This document shows positions 1 to 9,122 of a stretch of DNA of 64,000 nt, piece after piece (the first letter of the stretch is position 1; the number at the start of each line of letters is the position of its first letter). The DNA comes from Brumimicrobium oceani. Lineage in GTDB: Bacteria; Bacteroidota; Bacteroidia; Flavobacteriales_D; Crocinitomicaceae. The notes under the pieces were generated by a model. The model was not told the DNA's origin and ran no database searches. It was given only the letters and a program-made list of their open reading frames with translations. The stretch spans positions 1 to 64,000 of the forward strand of contig NZ_QFRJ01000014.1 of the NCBI RefSeq assembly GCF_003143775.1, in the 5' to 3' direction. Position numbers and translations under genes: made by a program.

Positions 1-220
1 AGAAAAACACGCTCAAAAAGTGAGAAATTAAATCAATAAAATAGACAATAACGCTTAGTTAAAAATTGAAATTTATATTTCTCCTTTCTTAATTGGTTAA
101 AACTAGCTGATGAATAAAGCGGGTTAAAGGTATTCCTTTTATTGTAGCATACTAAATAGCTGGTAAAGTTACCGACAAGCATTTAAAATTTATAACCATT
201 TTTTTGACCTCGCTAACCAT

Positions 221-263
221 AAAAAAAGTTACTGCAAGATTCCATCTTGTGGTAACTTTTTTT
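221..263. terminator. Bidirectional terminator-like hairpin
   Basis: Left arm 221-240 (A7 then GTTACTGCAAGAT) pairs with 244-263 (ATCTTGTGGTAAC then T7) around a 3-base loop. The A-tract and T-tract flank both sides, so it could stop transcription in either direction. Its core resembles the hairpins at 323-352 and 19128-19172. Confidence 0.7.
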
Positions 264-322
264 CTACATCACTTTAATCCATGTTATCCCTTAGTCTGAT
301 CAGATGTCATCAAGCTTTGAGT

Positions 323-352
323 GCTACCGCGAGATTTTTTTCTCGTGGTAGC
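323..352. repeat. Palindromic hairpin, GCTACCGCGAG family
   Basis: Arms 323-333 (GCTACCGCGAG) and 342-352 (CTCGTGGTAGC) pair with one mismatch around a T-rich loop. It is related in sequence to the hairpins at 221-263 and 19128-19172, suggesting a small palindromic repeat family. Confidence 0.6.
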
Positions 353-360
353 CAAAACCA

Positions 361-399
361 AAAAGACCAGTTCCGACATGATGTCAAAACTGGTCTTTT
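361..399. terminator. Terminator downstream of yajC
   Basis: Perfect inverted repeat AAAAGACCAGTT (361-372) / AACTGGTCTTTT (388-399). Read on the minus strand it lies downstream of the yajC stop codon and ends in a U-tract, as expected for an intrinsic terminator. It would also work in the opposite direction. Confidence 0.75.
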
Positions 400-506
400 A
401 ATATTTTAATAGAACTTAATTTCTGATTTAGAAAGTTCAATATTCTTAGGCCTTTGATAAGAAGACTTCAAAGACAAGGCTTGTAAAGTTTTCTTACAAA
501 GACTAA

Positions 507-794
507 TTATTTGTTTACTTGAGCTAATTGCTGTTCATCAGTCCCAGTAGAAACAGCAGATTTCTCTACACGAATCTTTGCACTTCCTTCGCAACTTAAC
601 AGAATGGTTGTGTCACCAATTTCTAAAACTTTTCCATGAATACCACCAATAGTAACAACTTTGTCACCAACAGCTAAGCTTTCACGGAATTTTTTAAGCT
701 CTTTTTGCTTCTTCATCTGCGGACGTATCATAAAGAAATAAAATACTCCTAAGATAAGTAGCAACATTACTAATTGCATTCCTCCTTCACCCAT
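507..794 (-). CDS. yajC: Preprotein translocase subunit YajC
   Basis: A 95-residue protein with one N-terminal membrane segment (about residues 6-24) followed at once by the family motif [11 protein letters not shown] and a small soluble domain with the typical [14 protein letters not shown] stretch. YajC is an accessory subunit of the SecDF-YajC complex that assists Sec-dependent protein export at the inner membrane. It is the third gene of a minus-strand group with a DUF1573 lipoprotein and nusB, an order often seen in Bacteroidota. The start ATG at 794 gives the standard length. Family assignment is secure; a role in Sec export is inferred from the family. Confidence 0.95.
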   Translation of the reverse strand: MGEGGMQLVMLLLILGVFYFFMIRPQMKKQKELKKFRESLAVGDKVVTIGGIHGKVLEIGDTTILLSCEGSAKIRVEKSAVSTGTDEQQLAQVNK

Positions 795-840
795 AACTTA
801 CTTTTTAATTTAATTATTAAATATTCTTCTATTGTCTGCG

Positions 841-1236
841 CTAGTCTAAAACTGTCGCTTGAATCATTACAACAGTTGCTGATGGTCTTGTATTGGCCAA
901 TATAGAAATTGGTTTTTTAATTACACCTTTTCCTGTCTCATCTGTGTTTACAGAAGCTTTAATGATTGTTGTTTCGCCTGGTTTAATAGGATCTTCACTG
1001 TATTCAGAAACAGTACATGCGCAGGCAGCAGAAATGTTTGCTATAACTAACGGATAGTCTCCTGTGTTTTTTACTTCAATTTCTGCCTCAACAATTTCTC
1101 CTTTGGCAACAGAGCCAGCATTATACAATTCTTGAACCTCAATCGTTGTATATTGTCCAACCTGTGCTTCGGTTTCTCCACCTCCACAAGAGAGAAGACC
1201 CAAAGAAAGAGCCGTCATTAAAAATACTTTTTTCAT
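841..1236 (-). CDS. DUF1573 domain lipoprotein
   Basis: A 131-residue protein with a lipoprotein signal (hydrophobic stretch ending LSLGLLSC, so Cys17 is the likely lipidated residue) and a single immunoglobulin-like DUF1573 domain. Hallmarks are VKNTGDYPLVIANISAACAC near the middle and GETTIIKASVNT towards the end. DUF1573 proteins are common, poorly characterised Bacteroidota surface or periplasmic proteins. It sits 46 bases before yajC and 10 bases after nusB, so co-transcription is likely. The function is unknown; exposure on a membrane is inferred from the lipobox. Confidence 0.9.
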   Translation of the reverse strand: MKKVFLMTALSLGLLSCGGGETEAQVGQYTTIEVQELYNAGSVAKGEIVEAEIEVKNTGDYPLVIANISAACACTVSEYSEDPIKPGETTIIKASVNTDETGKGVIKKPISILANTRPSATVVMIQATVLD

Positions 1237-1246
1237 CTTTTCGTTT

Positions 1247-2197
1247 TTATTTCATTAAACCGCGTCCCACTTTTTGAATGTCGCCTGTACCTTCAAGTTT
1301 TGTAATCGCTTTGTCTAGGATTCCGTTAATGAATAAATTACTTTTTGGCGTACTATAAAATTTTGAAATTTCAATGTACTCGTTCAAAGTAACCTTTGTG
1401 GGAATATTGCTGAAAGTTGTTAATTCAGTAATTGCCAACTCCATTAACAAAACATCCATTTTTGCGATACGATCAAGTTCCCAGTTTTGGGTTAAATCAT
1501 CGATAATCTTTAAGTTTTCTGGACGATTTTTGATCGCTTGTCTCAGTAGGTCGGCAATAAAGTCTTCCTCATCATCATTGGGCTTGTATAAGGGGAGAAT
1601 AGAATATTCCTCACTGTCTTCTTTAAAAGACTTGAGGGTCTTAATCACCATTGAACAAGCCAAGTCGATATCATCCATCCAGTACACGCTTCTTTCTTCT
1701 AAGAAGTCATATAAAAGTGGAAAGTTGGCTATCTCCGTTTTAAACAACTGAACCATAAACTCTTTGTCTTCCTCAAAGCCTTCTTTTTCATTGTTCATGA
1801 ATTCGAAGTAAACCTCAGATTGACGGATGTGATTGTACATTTTACGCATCAATTCCTGACGATCATCACCAATCCAATTGGCTTTGAGGTCTTCTGCTTG
1901 ATGACGTAATTCTGCACTCTCTTCAAGGATTTGAATAATTTTGTTGTCAATAAACTTCAGATTCGGATTAATATCCTCCTCTGAAGGTAACATCTTCTTT
2001 TTATTCTCATCCACACGATGTTCTCCCTTTAATTTTAATTCAGGGAAAATCATGAGTAGCGAAATGTACAATTCATACATTTGGTCTACTGCTTTGAATA
2101 GTTCTTTTTTAGCCCACAAAAACTCTTTGTCCTCATGCTGAGAAAAAGCATAAAGCGTTTGGAGTACTTTTATACGTAAGTGTCTTCTGTTTAACAT
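1247..2197 (-). CDS. nusB: Transcription antitermination factor NusB
   Basis: A 316-residue protein whose N-terminus (MLNRRHLRIKVLQTLYAF) and C-terminus (WELDRIAKMDVLLMELAITEL, then KVTLNEYIEISKFY and FINGILDKAI) match NusB. NusB binds boxA RNA together with S10 in antitermination of rRNA operons. It is about twice the length of the E. coli protein; the additional middle helical region (about residues 60-200) is usual for Bacteroidota NusB, so the length is not a fusion artefact. It heads the nusB-DUF1573-yajC group and lies 5 bases after the upstream dehydrogenase gene, so it may be read from the same transcript. Confidence 0.93.
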   Translation of the reverse strand: MLNRRHLRIKVLQTLYAFSQHEDKEFLWAKKELFKAVDQMYELYISLLMIFPELKLKGEHRVDENKKKMLPSEEDINPNLKFIDNKIIQILEESAELRHQAEDLKANWIGDDRQELMRKMYNHIRQSEVYFEFMNNEKEGFEEDKEFMVQLFKTEIANFPLLYDFLEERSVYWMDDIDLACSMVIKTLKSFKEDSEEYSILPLYKPNDDEEDFIADLLRQAIKNRPENLKIIDDLTQNWELDRIAKMDVLLMELAITELTTFSNIPTKVTLNEYIEISKFYSTPKSNLFINGILDKAITKLEGTGDIQKVGRGLMK

Positions 2198-2202
2198 CTA
2201 TC

Positions 2203-3300
2203 TTAGTAAGGTAATTTAACTTTACCAACAGCAGCTATTCTTTCCTCAGCTACTTTATTAGCAATAGCATAAGCTGGAATGTTTTCGTCTGTTGAACGTT
2301 TTATAATTTCGTAAATTGTATCGTAAATTCCTTCTGCTTTTTGCAATGCCCACTCAGAAGTGTTGCTTGTTAACTCAGCATAAACATTAATTACACCACC
2401 TGCATTAATTGCATAATCAGGAGCATAAATAATTCCTTTGTCGAGCACTGCTTGACCGTGTTTTACTTCGTTTGCCAATTGGTTATTTGCAGAACCAGCG
2501 ATGATAGAACATTTCAAACGAGAAAGTGTATCGTCATTCACGGTTGCGCCAAGTGCACATGGTGCATAAATGTCCATGTCGATGTCATAAATTTCATCTA
2601 AACCAACAACTTTCGCTCCGTAAGTTTCAGAAACGTGTTTTAAAGTTCCTTCATCAATATCAGAAATATAAACTTCTGCATTTTCTTCACGTAAGTGTTT
2701 CACAAGGTATTCTCCCACGTGTCCAACACCTTGAACGGCTATCTTTTTACCTGCTAAACTATCGTTTCCGAATTGTTTTTTAGCACATGCCTTCATTCCT
2801 ACATAGGTTCCTAAAGCAGTAATTGGAGATGGATCTCCACTTTTCCCTGGTAATCCAACAACGTGGTCAGTTTCCATGTTTACCCAAGTCATGTCAATTG
2901 GAGAAATTCCAACGTCTTCTGCAGTGATGTATCTTCCTGCAAGTCCGTTTACAAACTTTCCAAATCTGCGGAATAAAGCTTCCGATTTCATGGTTTTAGA
3001 ATTACCAATGATTACAGCTTTACCACCTCCCAAATTTAATCCAGAGATAGAGTTTTTGTAAGTCATACCACGAGACAAACGCAAAACGTCGTTTATTGCC
3101 TCAAGTTCGTTGTTGTACATCCACATTCTGGTTCCTCCCAAAGCAGGTCCTAAAGTCGTGTTGTGTACGGCTATAATTGCTTTTAATCCCGTTGCATTAT
3201 CATTACAAAATAATAGTTGCTCGTGATCATATTCACTCATTGCTGCAATGACTGGATTGTCTACCAAATCCTCAGCGGTAACTTTTCTTGTTTCTATCAT
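2203..3300 (-). CDS. Leucine / branched-chain amino acid dehydrogenase
   Basis: A Glu/Leu/Phe/Val dehydrogenase, 365 residues from the ATG at 3300. The N-terminal catalytic domain has GPALGGTRMW and NSISGLNLGGGKAVI, which hold the substrate-binding glycines and catalytic lysine; the C-terminal Rossmann domain has VQGVGHVGEYLVKHL. These enzymes deaminate branched-chain amino acids to 2-oxo acids with NAD. The reading frame is open eight codons further upstream (3324), but MIETRKVT at 3300 fits family starts better. Substrate preference (leucine against valine or phenylalanine) cannot be settled from sequence. A TATTTTTG element (minus strand) lies at 3374-3381. Confidence 0.88.
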   Translation of the reverse strand: MIETRKVTAEDLVDNPVIAAMSEYDHEQLLFCNDNATGLKAIIAVHNTTLGPALGGTRMWMYNNELEAINDVLRLSRGMTYKNSISGLNLGGGKAVIIGNSKTMKSEALFRRFGKFVNGLAGRYITAEDVGISPIDMTWVNMETDHVVGLPGKSGDPSPITALGTYVGMKACAKKQFGNDSLAGKKIAVQGVGHVGEYLVKHLREENAEVYISDIDEGTLKHVSETYGAKVVGLDEIYDIDMDIYAPCALGATVNDDTLSRLKCSIIAGSANNQLANEVKHGQAVLDKGIIYAPDYAINAGGVINVYAELTSNTSEWALQKAEGIYDTIYEIIKRSTDENIPAYAIANKVAEERIAAVGKVKLPY

Positions 3301-3339
3301 TGTATTACGCTTTTTATACTTCATATAAAATCAAATGGC

Positions 3340-3381
3340 TACTTTTGTAGAACAAAAATGCTCATTCGTTGTGCAAAAATA
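3340..3381. promoter_or_regulatory. Divergent Bacteroidota-type -7 elements
   Basis: The plus strand has TACTTTTG at 3340-3347, 46 bases before the ABC exporter start, and the minus strand has TATTTTTG (3374-3381) ahead of the dehydrogenase. Both match the Bacteroidota -7 consensus TAnnTTTG. Neither has a clear -33 TTG at the ideal spacing, so they are tentative, and their transcripts would overlap. Confidence 0.4.
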
Positions 3382-3393
3382 GGAAATTAATAG

Positions 3394-5154
3394 ATGAAGT
3401 CTCTAAGCTATCTCAACAAATATTTTTTTAAGTACAAATGGCGCCTTTTATTGGGTGTTTTGTTCATTCTAGGATCTAATTTTCTTTATGTGAACATGCC
3501 ATTAATTGTAGGTGATGCAGTAGATCAATTTAAAACAGGATTTGATGCAGATAATTGGTTGAAATTTGCGCTGTCTTTGGGTGGAATGTACATCCTGCTG
3601 TCATTGGGTAAAGGGATATTTTTATTCATGCAGCGCCAAACCATTATCGTTGTTTCTCGCTATATTGAATATGATTTGAAAAACGAAATTTATGATCAAT
3701 ATCAAAGGCTTTCTTACAACTTTTATAAAAGAAACAACACAGGAGATTTAATGAACAGAATCTCTGAAGATGTTTCTTATGTAAGACAATATCTTGGGCC
3801 AGGAATAATGTATACCATCAGTACAACAATTCTCTTTGCTTTTACCGTAACCTTTATGGTAAATATTAGTCCAGAATTGACCTTATACACTTTGATTCCT
3901 CTTCCTTTACTAACTTTTATTATTTACAAAGTTTCGAGTATTGTAAATAGACAAAGTGTAAAAGTACAACAGCAGCAATCGAAAATTTCAACGAAAGTAC
4001 AAGAGTCGTTTTCTGGAATTACGGTATTAAAAGCTTATGGTGCAGAAGATAAGTTTCAAGCAGATTTTAATATCGATGCCAAAGGATATTTGGCCAGACA
4101 CATGGATTTGGTGAAGACCAATGCTTTTTTTATGCCTACCATCACTTTCTTAATTGGTCTAAGTACCATTATGACCATCTATTTTGGGGGAATCCTTTCC
4201 TTTGAAACACAAAGTGGATTGACGGCGGGAAATATTGTTGAGTTTATTTTCTACGTAAATATGCTCACATGGCCTTTGGCGAGTGTGGGTTGGGTTACTT
4301 CTATGATTCAAAGGGCTGCCGCAAGTCAGGAGCGAATTAATGAGTTTTTAAGTGAAAAGCCAGATGTTAAAAACACCAATAATTCACCTTTCCATTTTAA
4401 AGGAGATATAGCGTTTGAAAACGTAAGCTATACTTTTCCTACCTCAGGTATTCAAGCGGTAAAAGATTTGAGTTTTGAGATTAAACAAGGAGAAACATTG
4501 GCCATCATCGGAAGAACAGGGTCAGGAAAAACCAGTGTCATCAACCTTTTAATGCGTCAGTTCGATCCTACTTCAGGAACAATTAAAATTGATGGTGAGG
4601 ATTTGAAATCCATCAATGTGAATGATTTTAGGAAAGAAGCTGGTGTTGTTCCGCAAGGGGTTTTCTTGTTTTCAGATTCTATTCGAAATAATGTAATGTT
4701 TGGATTGGCGGCAGATCAAGAAGCAACAGAAAAAGAGGTGATTGAAGTGTTGGAAACTACCCATGTTTGGCATAACATCAAAGACTTTAAACAAGGTTTA
4801 GATACCGTTTTAGGAGAACGTGGTGTGAATTTGAGTGGTGGACAAAAACAAAGAATTAGTATTGCGAGAGCATTAATTAGAAAGCCGAAGCTGTTGATTT
4901 TTGATGATTGTCTTTCTGCTGTGGATACGGAAACTGAAGAGATAATTTTAAATAACTTAAAGGAAACACTTCAGGGAACAACTTCATTAATCGTAAGTCA
5001 CCGTGTTTCTTCTATCAGAAATGCAGATAGAATCTTAGTGTTGGAAGATGGTGGGAAAATCGAAGAAGGAACTCATGATGAACTTTTGGCTTTAGGCGGT
5101 GTTTACTCCGAGATATACAATAAGCAATTGTTGGAAGAACAGGAGGAGGAATAA
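3394..5154 (+). CDS. ABC transporter, fused permease and ATPase (exporter type)
   Basis: A 586-residue half transporter: an N-terminal domain with about six membrane helices (residues 15-310) and a C-terminal ATPase with Walker A IGRTGSGKTSVI, signature LSGGQKQRIS, Walker B LLIFDD and the switch histidine in IVSHRVSS. The position after the Walker B Asp, usually a catalytic Glu, is Asp (FDDCLSAVD). This is common in MdlA-like subunits and suggests it may pair with another subunit or hydrolyse ATP slowly. Substrate is unknown; lipids, peptides or drugs are possible for the family. uvrA follows 28 bases downstream. Confidence 0.9.
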   Translation: MKSLSYLNKYFFKYKWRLLLGVLFILGSNFLYVNMPLIVGDAVDQFKTGFDADNWLKFALSLGGMYILLSLGKGIFLFMQRQTIIVVSRYIEYDLKNEIYDQYQRLSYNFYKRNNTGDLMNRISEDVSYVRQYLGPGIMYTISTTILFAFTVTFMVNISPELTLYTLIPLPLLTFIIYKVSSIVNRQSVKVQQQQSKISTKVQESFSGITVLKAYGAEDKFQADFNIDAKGYLARHMDLVKTNAFFMPTITFLIGLSTIMTIYFGGILSFETQSGLTAGNIVEFIFYVNMLTWPLASVGWVTSMIQRAAASQERINEFLSEKPDVKNTNNSPFHFKGDIAFENVSYTFPTSGIQAVKDLSFEIKQGETLAIIGRTGSGKTSVINLLMRQFDPTSGTIKIDGEDLKSINVNDFRKEAGVVPQGVFLFSDSIRNNVMFGLAADQEATEKEVIEVLETTHVWHNIKDFKQGLDTVLGERGVNLSGGQKQRISIARALIRKPKLLIFDDCLSAVDTETEEIILNNLKETLQGTTSLIVSHRVSSIRNADRILVLEDGGKIEEGTHDELLALGGVYSEIYNKQLLEEQEEE

Positions 5155-5182
5155 TTGACAATTCGTAATTCGTAATTAACTA

Positions 5183-7972
5183 ATGAGGACAGAATTTATA
5201 CATATAAAGGGCGCAAAAGAACACAATCTTAAAAACATTGAAGTCAAAATTCCACATGGAAAAATGACTGTAATTACAGGATTGTCGGGTTCTGGGAAAT
5301 CCTCTTTGGCTTTCGATACATTGTATGCCGAGGGTCAGCGTCGTTACATTGAGAGTTTATCAGCGTATGCCAGACAATTCCTCGGAAAACTCGATAAGCC
5401 CAGTGTTGATTTCATTAAAGGAGTAGCTCCTGCCATTGCAATTCAGCAAAAGGTGACCTCAACAAATCCACGTTCTACTGTGGGAACGGTGACGGAAATA
5501 TATGATTATTTGAAAGTGCTTTTCGCACGCGTAGGGAAAACCTATTCCCCCATTAGCGGTAATGAAGTGAAAAAGCATGATGTAACAGATGTTGTGGATT
5601 TAATCAATAGCCGAGAGGAAGGTGAGAAATTTATGATTCTGTCTCCTGTGAAAAACTATGAACGTTACGGAATTGAACGACAATTAAATATTTTTAAAGA
5701 ACAAGGTTTTGCACGTGTTCGATTAGATGGGAAGGTTTTAAGAGTTGATGAGGCAATTGAAAATCCTCCCAAGAAGATAAAGGATTTAGAATTGGTGATC
5801 GACCGTTTGGGGGTTAGAAAAGAAGATGAAGATCATCAATCCAGAATTGGAGATTCTGTTCAGTTGAGTTTTGCAGAAGGTAATGGCGAATGTTGGATTT
5901 ACTTTCCGAAAAATGAAGAGATTTTTCCGTTTTCTAATCGTTTTGAATTAGACGGAATGCAGTTTGCGGAACCTAATTTGCATTTTTTCACTTTCAATAA
6001 TCCTTACGGAGCTTGTGGAACTTGTGAAGGGTTTGGATCCGTAATTGGAGTGGATGAAGATTTGGTTATTCCCGATCGATCTCGTTCACTTTACGATCAA
6101 GCAGTTGTGCCGTGGAAAGGTGAAAAAATGGGACAATATTTGAACGATTTTATTGCTCAGTCGGCCTCGATTGGCTTTCCAATTCACCGTCCGATTAAAG
6201 ATTTAACGGATGAAGAATATGATATTCTTTGGAATGGTAGAAAGGGAATTGATGGAATAAATGATTTTTTCGAATATTTAAACACAAAGAAGTACAAAAT
6301 TCATGTGCGTGTGATGTTGGCGCGTTATCGTGGAAAAACGAAATGTCCAGATTGTAAAGGAACACGCCTTAGAAAAGATGCCAATTATGTTAGGTTAGGA
6401 GGGAAGAATATTTCAGAAATGATCTTAACTTCAATTGAGGACAACTTGGAATTCTTTAAAAATATTGAACTGGATGAGCAACAATTAGAAATAGGAAAAC
6501 GAATTCTGGTTGAAATTCAAAGCAGGTTAAATTGGTTGAATGAAGTTGGTTTAGGATATTTAACGCTTAATAGACAAGCCAATACATTATCTGGTGGAGA
6601 ATCTCAACGCATTAATTTAGCAACCTCATTAGGAAGTAGTTTGGTGGGGTCAATGTATATTTTGGATGAACCAAGTATAGGACTACACCCAAAAGATATT
6701 GAAAAATTAGTAGGTGTTTTAAATGAATTGAAAAGCCTAGGAAATACTGTAATCATTGTGGAACACGAAGAGGCCATTATGAAATCGGCTGATGAAATTC
6801 TCGATATTGGTCCTTTGGCTGGTGTGAATGGTGGAGAACTCGTTTTTCAAGGAACGCACAAAGAATTGGTGAATGCCAAAAACAGTTTAACGGCAGATTA
6901 CTTAACAGGAAAAGTAGAAATTCCTGTTCCTAAAAGAAGAAGAAAGTTAAAAGATGCCATTCATGTTATTGAAGCTTCTGAAAATAATTTGAAGAAAATC
7001 AGTGTTAAAATCCCATTGCACGGAATGGTTTGTGTTACGGGAGTGAGTGGATCTGGGAAATCGACTTTGATTAAAGATATTCTTTACCCAGCTTTGTCAA
7101 AGCAATTAGGAATTCACGGAAATGCTATTGGAAAACACACAGAAATCACAGGCGATTTTTCACAAGTTGAAGCTATCGAATTTGTAGATCAAAACCCGAT
7201 TGGGCGTTCTTCGAGAAGTAATCCTGTTACTTATGTAAAAGCTTTTGATGAAATCAGAACCTTATACTCTCGTTTGAAATTGGCAAAAATGAGAAATCTG
7301 AAACCGGGTTACTTTAGTTTCAACGTTCCTGGAGGAAGATGCGAAGTTTGCGAAGGTGAAGGTTTGATTACTGTTTCTATGCAATTTATGGCAGATATCC
7401 AATTGACCTGTGAAGCGTGTAATGGATCGCGGTATAAAAATGAGGCTTTAGAAATTAAATATGAAGAGAAGTCGATAGCCGACCTTTTAGCAATGGATAT
7501 TGACGAAGCATTGACTTTTTTCAAATCTAAGGAAGGTAATCTCGAAAAGAAAATAGTTGATAAAATTCAACCTTTGGTAGATGTTGGATTAGGCTATTTA
7601 ACGATGGGACAATCGTCGTCAACATTATCGGGGGGAGAAGCCCAAAGAATAAAGTTAGCTTCTTTCTTAGTGAAAGCAAAAAATCCAACCAAAACGTTAT
7701 TCATTTTTGATGAACCCACCACAGGACTGCACTTCGATGATGTAAATAAATTATTGATTTCATTAAATCGCTTAATTGAAATTGGCCATTCTGTTGTGAT
7801 AATAGAACACGATATGGATGTGGTGAAAAACGCAGATTGGGTTATAGATTTAGGTCCAGATGGTGGAGTGAATGGAGGTAATTTAGTAGCGCAAGGAACT
7901 CCAGAAGATTTGGTGAAAATTAAAGAAAGTTATACAGGCAAATTTTTGAAGGAGAAGCTTATTAATGTTTAA
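5183..7972 (+). CDS. uvrA: Excinuclease ABC subunit UvrA
   Basis: A 929-residue protein with two ABC ATPase modules. Module I has Walker A GLSGSGKSSLAFDTLYAEG and signature LSGGESQRINLA; module II has GVSGSGKSTLI and LSGGEAQRIKLA. Zinc-finger cysteine pairs are visible at CGTCEGFG, CPDCKGTR, CEVCEGEG and CEACNGSR. UvrA recognises bulky DNA lesions and loads UvrB in nucleotide excision repair. Length is normal. The 28-base gap to the ABC exporter contains part of an AT-rich repeated string (TTGACAATT-like) and no terminator, so read-through from upstream is possible. Confidence 0.97.
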   Translation: MRTEFIHIKGAKEHNLKNIEVKIPHGKMTVITGLSGSGKSSLAFDTLYAEGQRRYIESLSAYARQFLGKLDKPSVDFIKGVAPAIAIQQKVTSTNPRSTVGTVTEIYDYLKVLFARVGKTYSPISGNEVKKHDVTDVVDLINSREEGEKFMILSPVKNYERYGIERQLNIFKEQGFARVRLDGKVLRVDEAIENPPKKIKDLELVIDRLGVRKEDEDHQSRIGDSVQLSFAEGNGECWIYFPKNEEIFPFSNRFELDGMQFAEPNLHFFTFNNPYGACGTCEGFGSVIGVDEDLVIPDRSRSLYDQAVVPWKGEKMGQYLNDFIAQSASIGFPIHRPIKDLTDEEYDILWNGRKGIDGINDFFEYLNTKKYKIHVRVMLARYRGKTKCPDCKGTRLRKDANYVRLGGKNISEMILTSIEDNLEFFKNIELDEQQLEIGKRILVEIQSRLNWLNEVGLGYLTLNRQANTLSGGESQRINLATSLGSSLVGSMYILDEPSIGLHPKDIEKLVGVLNELKSLGNTVIIVEHEEAIMKSADEILDIGPLAGVNGGELVFQGTHKELVNAKNSLTADYLTGKVEIPVPKRRRKLKDAIHVIEASENNLKKISVKIPLHGMVCVTGVSGSGKSTLIKDILYPALSKQLGIHGNAIGKHTEITGDFSQVEAIEFVDQNPIGRSSRSNPVTYVKAFDEIRTLYSRLKLAKMRNLKPGYFSFNVPGGRCEVCEGEGLITVSMQFMADIQLTCEACNGSRYKNEALEIKYEEKSIADLLAMDIDEALTFFKSKEGNLEKKIVDKIQPLVDVGLGYLTMGQSSSTLSGGEAQRIKLASFLVKAKNPTKTLFIFDEPTTGLHFDDVNKLLISLNRLIEIGHSVVIIEHDMDVVKNADWVIDLGPDGGVNGGNLVAQGTPEDLVKIKESYTGKFLKEKLINV

Positions 7973-8109
7973 TTATTATGGTTTAATGTTTAACGTGGTT
8001 GGTTTTTTAATTATTATTGGTAGATTGTTGAAGATTTGCGATTTTTCGACAGCGCAAACGACGTTAATAAATAAATCCTAAACAATAATCATTGAAAATG
8101 ACTAGTATT

Positions 8110-8511
8110 ATGAAAAATATTCTCAAATTTCTATTTACAGTTTTATCAGTTGTTCTAGTGTTCTCTTCCTGCGTGAAATATGAAGCGGGACCAAGTATTA
8201 CTATCTATACCAAAAAGTTTAGAATTACAGGAGAGTGGGAAAAAGAATTGTATTATTCTTCTGCTGGCGAAGAATACGAAACGGACGGAATTCAAAAAAT
8301 GGAAATTTATAGAGATGGAGTAATTACTTATTTCGAGGACAGCACCGAAATTACTGGTAATTGGGAATTTATAAAAGACAAAGAGGAGATTTATATTACT
8401 AACGACTTGTTTAATCCTACTTCTTACAAGACTTTTAAAATCAAGAAACTGAGAAATAAGGAGATGTTGTTGGAGGATGAGTTTGGAGAGAGTCGTCGTT
8501 TTTTTAAATAA
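8110..8511 (+). CDS. Small lipoprotein, paralogue of the next gene
   Basis: A 133-residue protein from the ATG at 8110 (in-frame alternatives: ATG 8098, TTG 8092). A hydrophobic signal ends in VFSSC, a lipobox. The mature part has ITGEWEKELYYSSAGEEYETDG and TGNWEFIKDKEEIYI, a lipocalin-like pattern of a strand with GEW followed by GxWxFxxDKExI. The next gene has the same architecture (KARISGEWRVEKEISAAG, TWDFIKDKEYISF), so the two arose by tandem duplication. Function is unknown; a small beta-barrel lipoprotein on a membrane is inferred. Confidence 0.8.
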   Translation: MKNILKFLFTVLSVVLVFSSCVKYEAGPSITIYTKKFRITGEWEKELYYSSAGEEYETDGIQKMEIYRDGVITYFEDSTEITGNWEFIKDKEEIYITNDLFNPTSYKTFKIKKLRNKEMLLEDEFGESRRFFK

Positions 8512-8645
8512 GATGAATGCTATGGTGAAATTGAAGGACTTTGAGATATTCACCTTTTTTTAATCAACTCATTAAATAAGAAGCTCTAAATTTTGTGTTA
8601 TGGGTTCTAAACAATATTTTTGAGCAATAATCGATAATAAATAAA

Positions 8646-9053
8646 ATGAAAAACAATTTTAAATTTTTTCTCGCGATTTTGAGTGTAGCCTTCGTTTTTA
8701 CAGCTTGTAAAAAATACGATGAAGGTCCGGCTCTTTCGTTATTAACTAAGAAAGCAAGGATTTCTGGGGAATGGAGGGTAGAAAAAGAGATTTCTGCAGC
8801 AGGTGTAGAACAACTTGTTCAATCGCAAGATGTACTTTCTATAAGCAAGAGTGGTTCTTTTGAGATAATTGAAGATAACAAAATTGAAACTATCGGTACT
8901 TGGGACTTCATTAAAGACAAGGAATACATTAGCTTCACTTACAAAGAGGATGGTGTAAACAATATTGAAGAGTTCAAAATTATCCGATTGAAAAACAGAG
9001 AATTGTGGTTAAAAGATATCGAAGGAAAACAATATAATTACGTTCCTGCTTAA
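8646..9053 (+). CDS. Small lipoprotein, second tandem copy
   Basis: A 135-residue protein with a lipobox signal (LSVAFVFTAC) and the same order of motifs as its upstream neighbour: LLTKKARISGEWRVEKE, then TIGTWDFIKDKEYISF, then a C-terminal IIRLKNRELWLKD that parallels KIKKLRNKEMLLED in the first copy. The pair shares a 134-base spacer with no evident terminator. I do not recognise a functional family beyond a lipocalin-like domain. A hairpin terminator follows at 9079-9105. Confidence 0.82.
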   Translation: MKNNFKFFLAILSVAFVFTACKKYDEGPALSLLTKKARISGEWRVEKEISAAGVEQLVQSQDVLSISKSGSFEIIEDNKIETIGTWDFIKDKEYISFTYKEDGVNNIEEFKIIRLKNRELWLKDIEGKQYNYVPA

Positions 9054-9078
9054 AATATATTTTTTTAAAAAATAGTGG

Positions 9079-9105
9079 TTCATCCTACAGAAGTAGTAGG
9101 ATGAA
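9079..9105. terminator. Terminator between convergent genes
   Basis: Perfect 10-bp arms TTCATCCTAC (9079-9088) and GTAGGATGAA (9096-9105), followed by TTTTC on the plus strand and preceded by an A/T-rich run. It lies between the convergent lipoprotein and PorP genes and can serve both. Confidence 0.75.
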
Positions 9106-9122
9106 TTTTCTATTTATAGAGA

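Larger units (their letters stand above)
1..506. other. Intergenic region at window edge, hairpins only
   Basis: No convincing coding sequence is seen here. The first 200 bases are AT-rich and unremarkable. From 221 on there are three successive inverted repeats (listed separately), the last of which lies 108 bases beyond the yajC stop codon and probably ends the yajC transcript. Confidence 0.6.
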
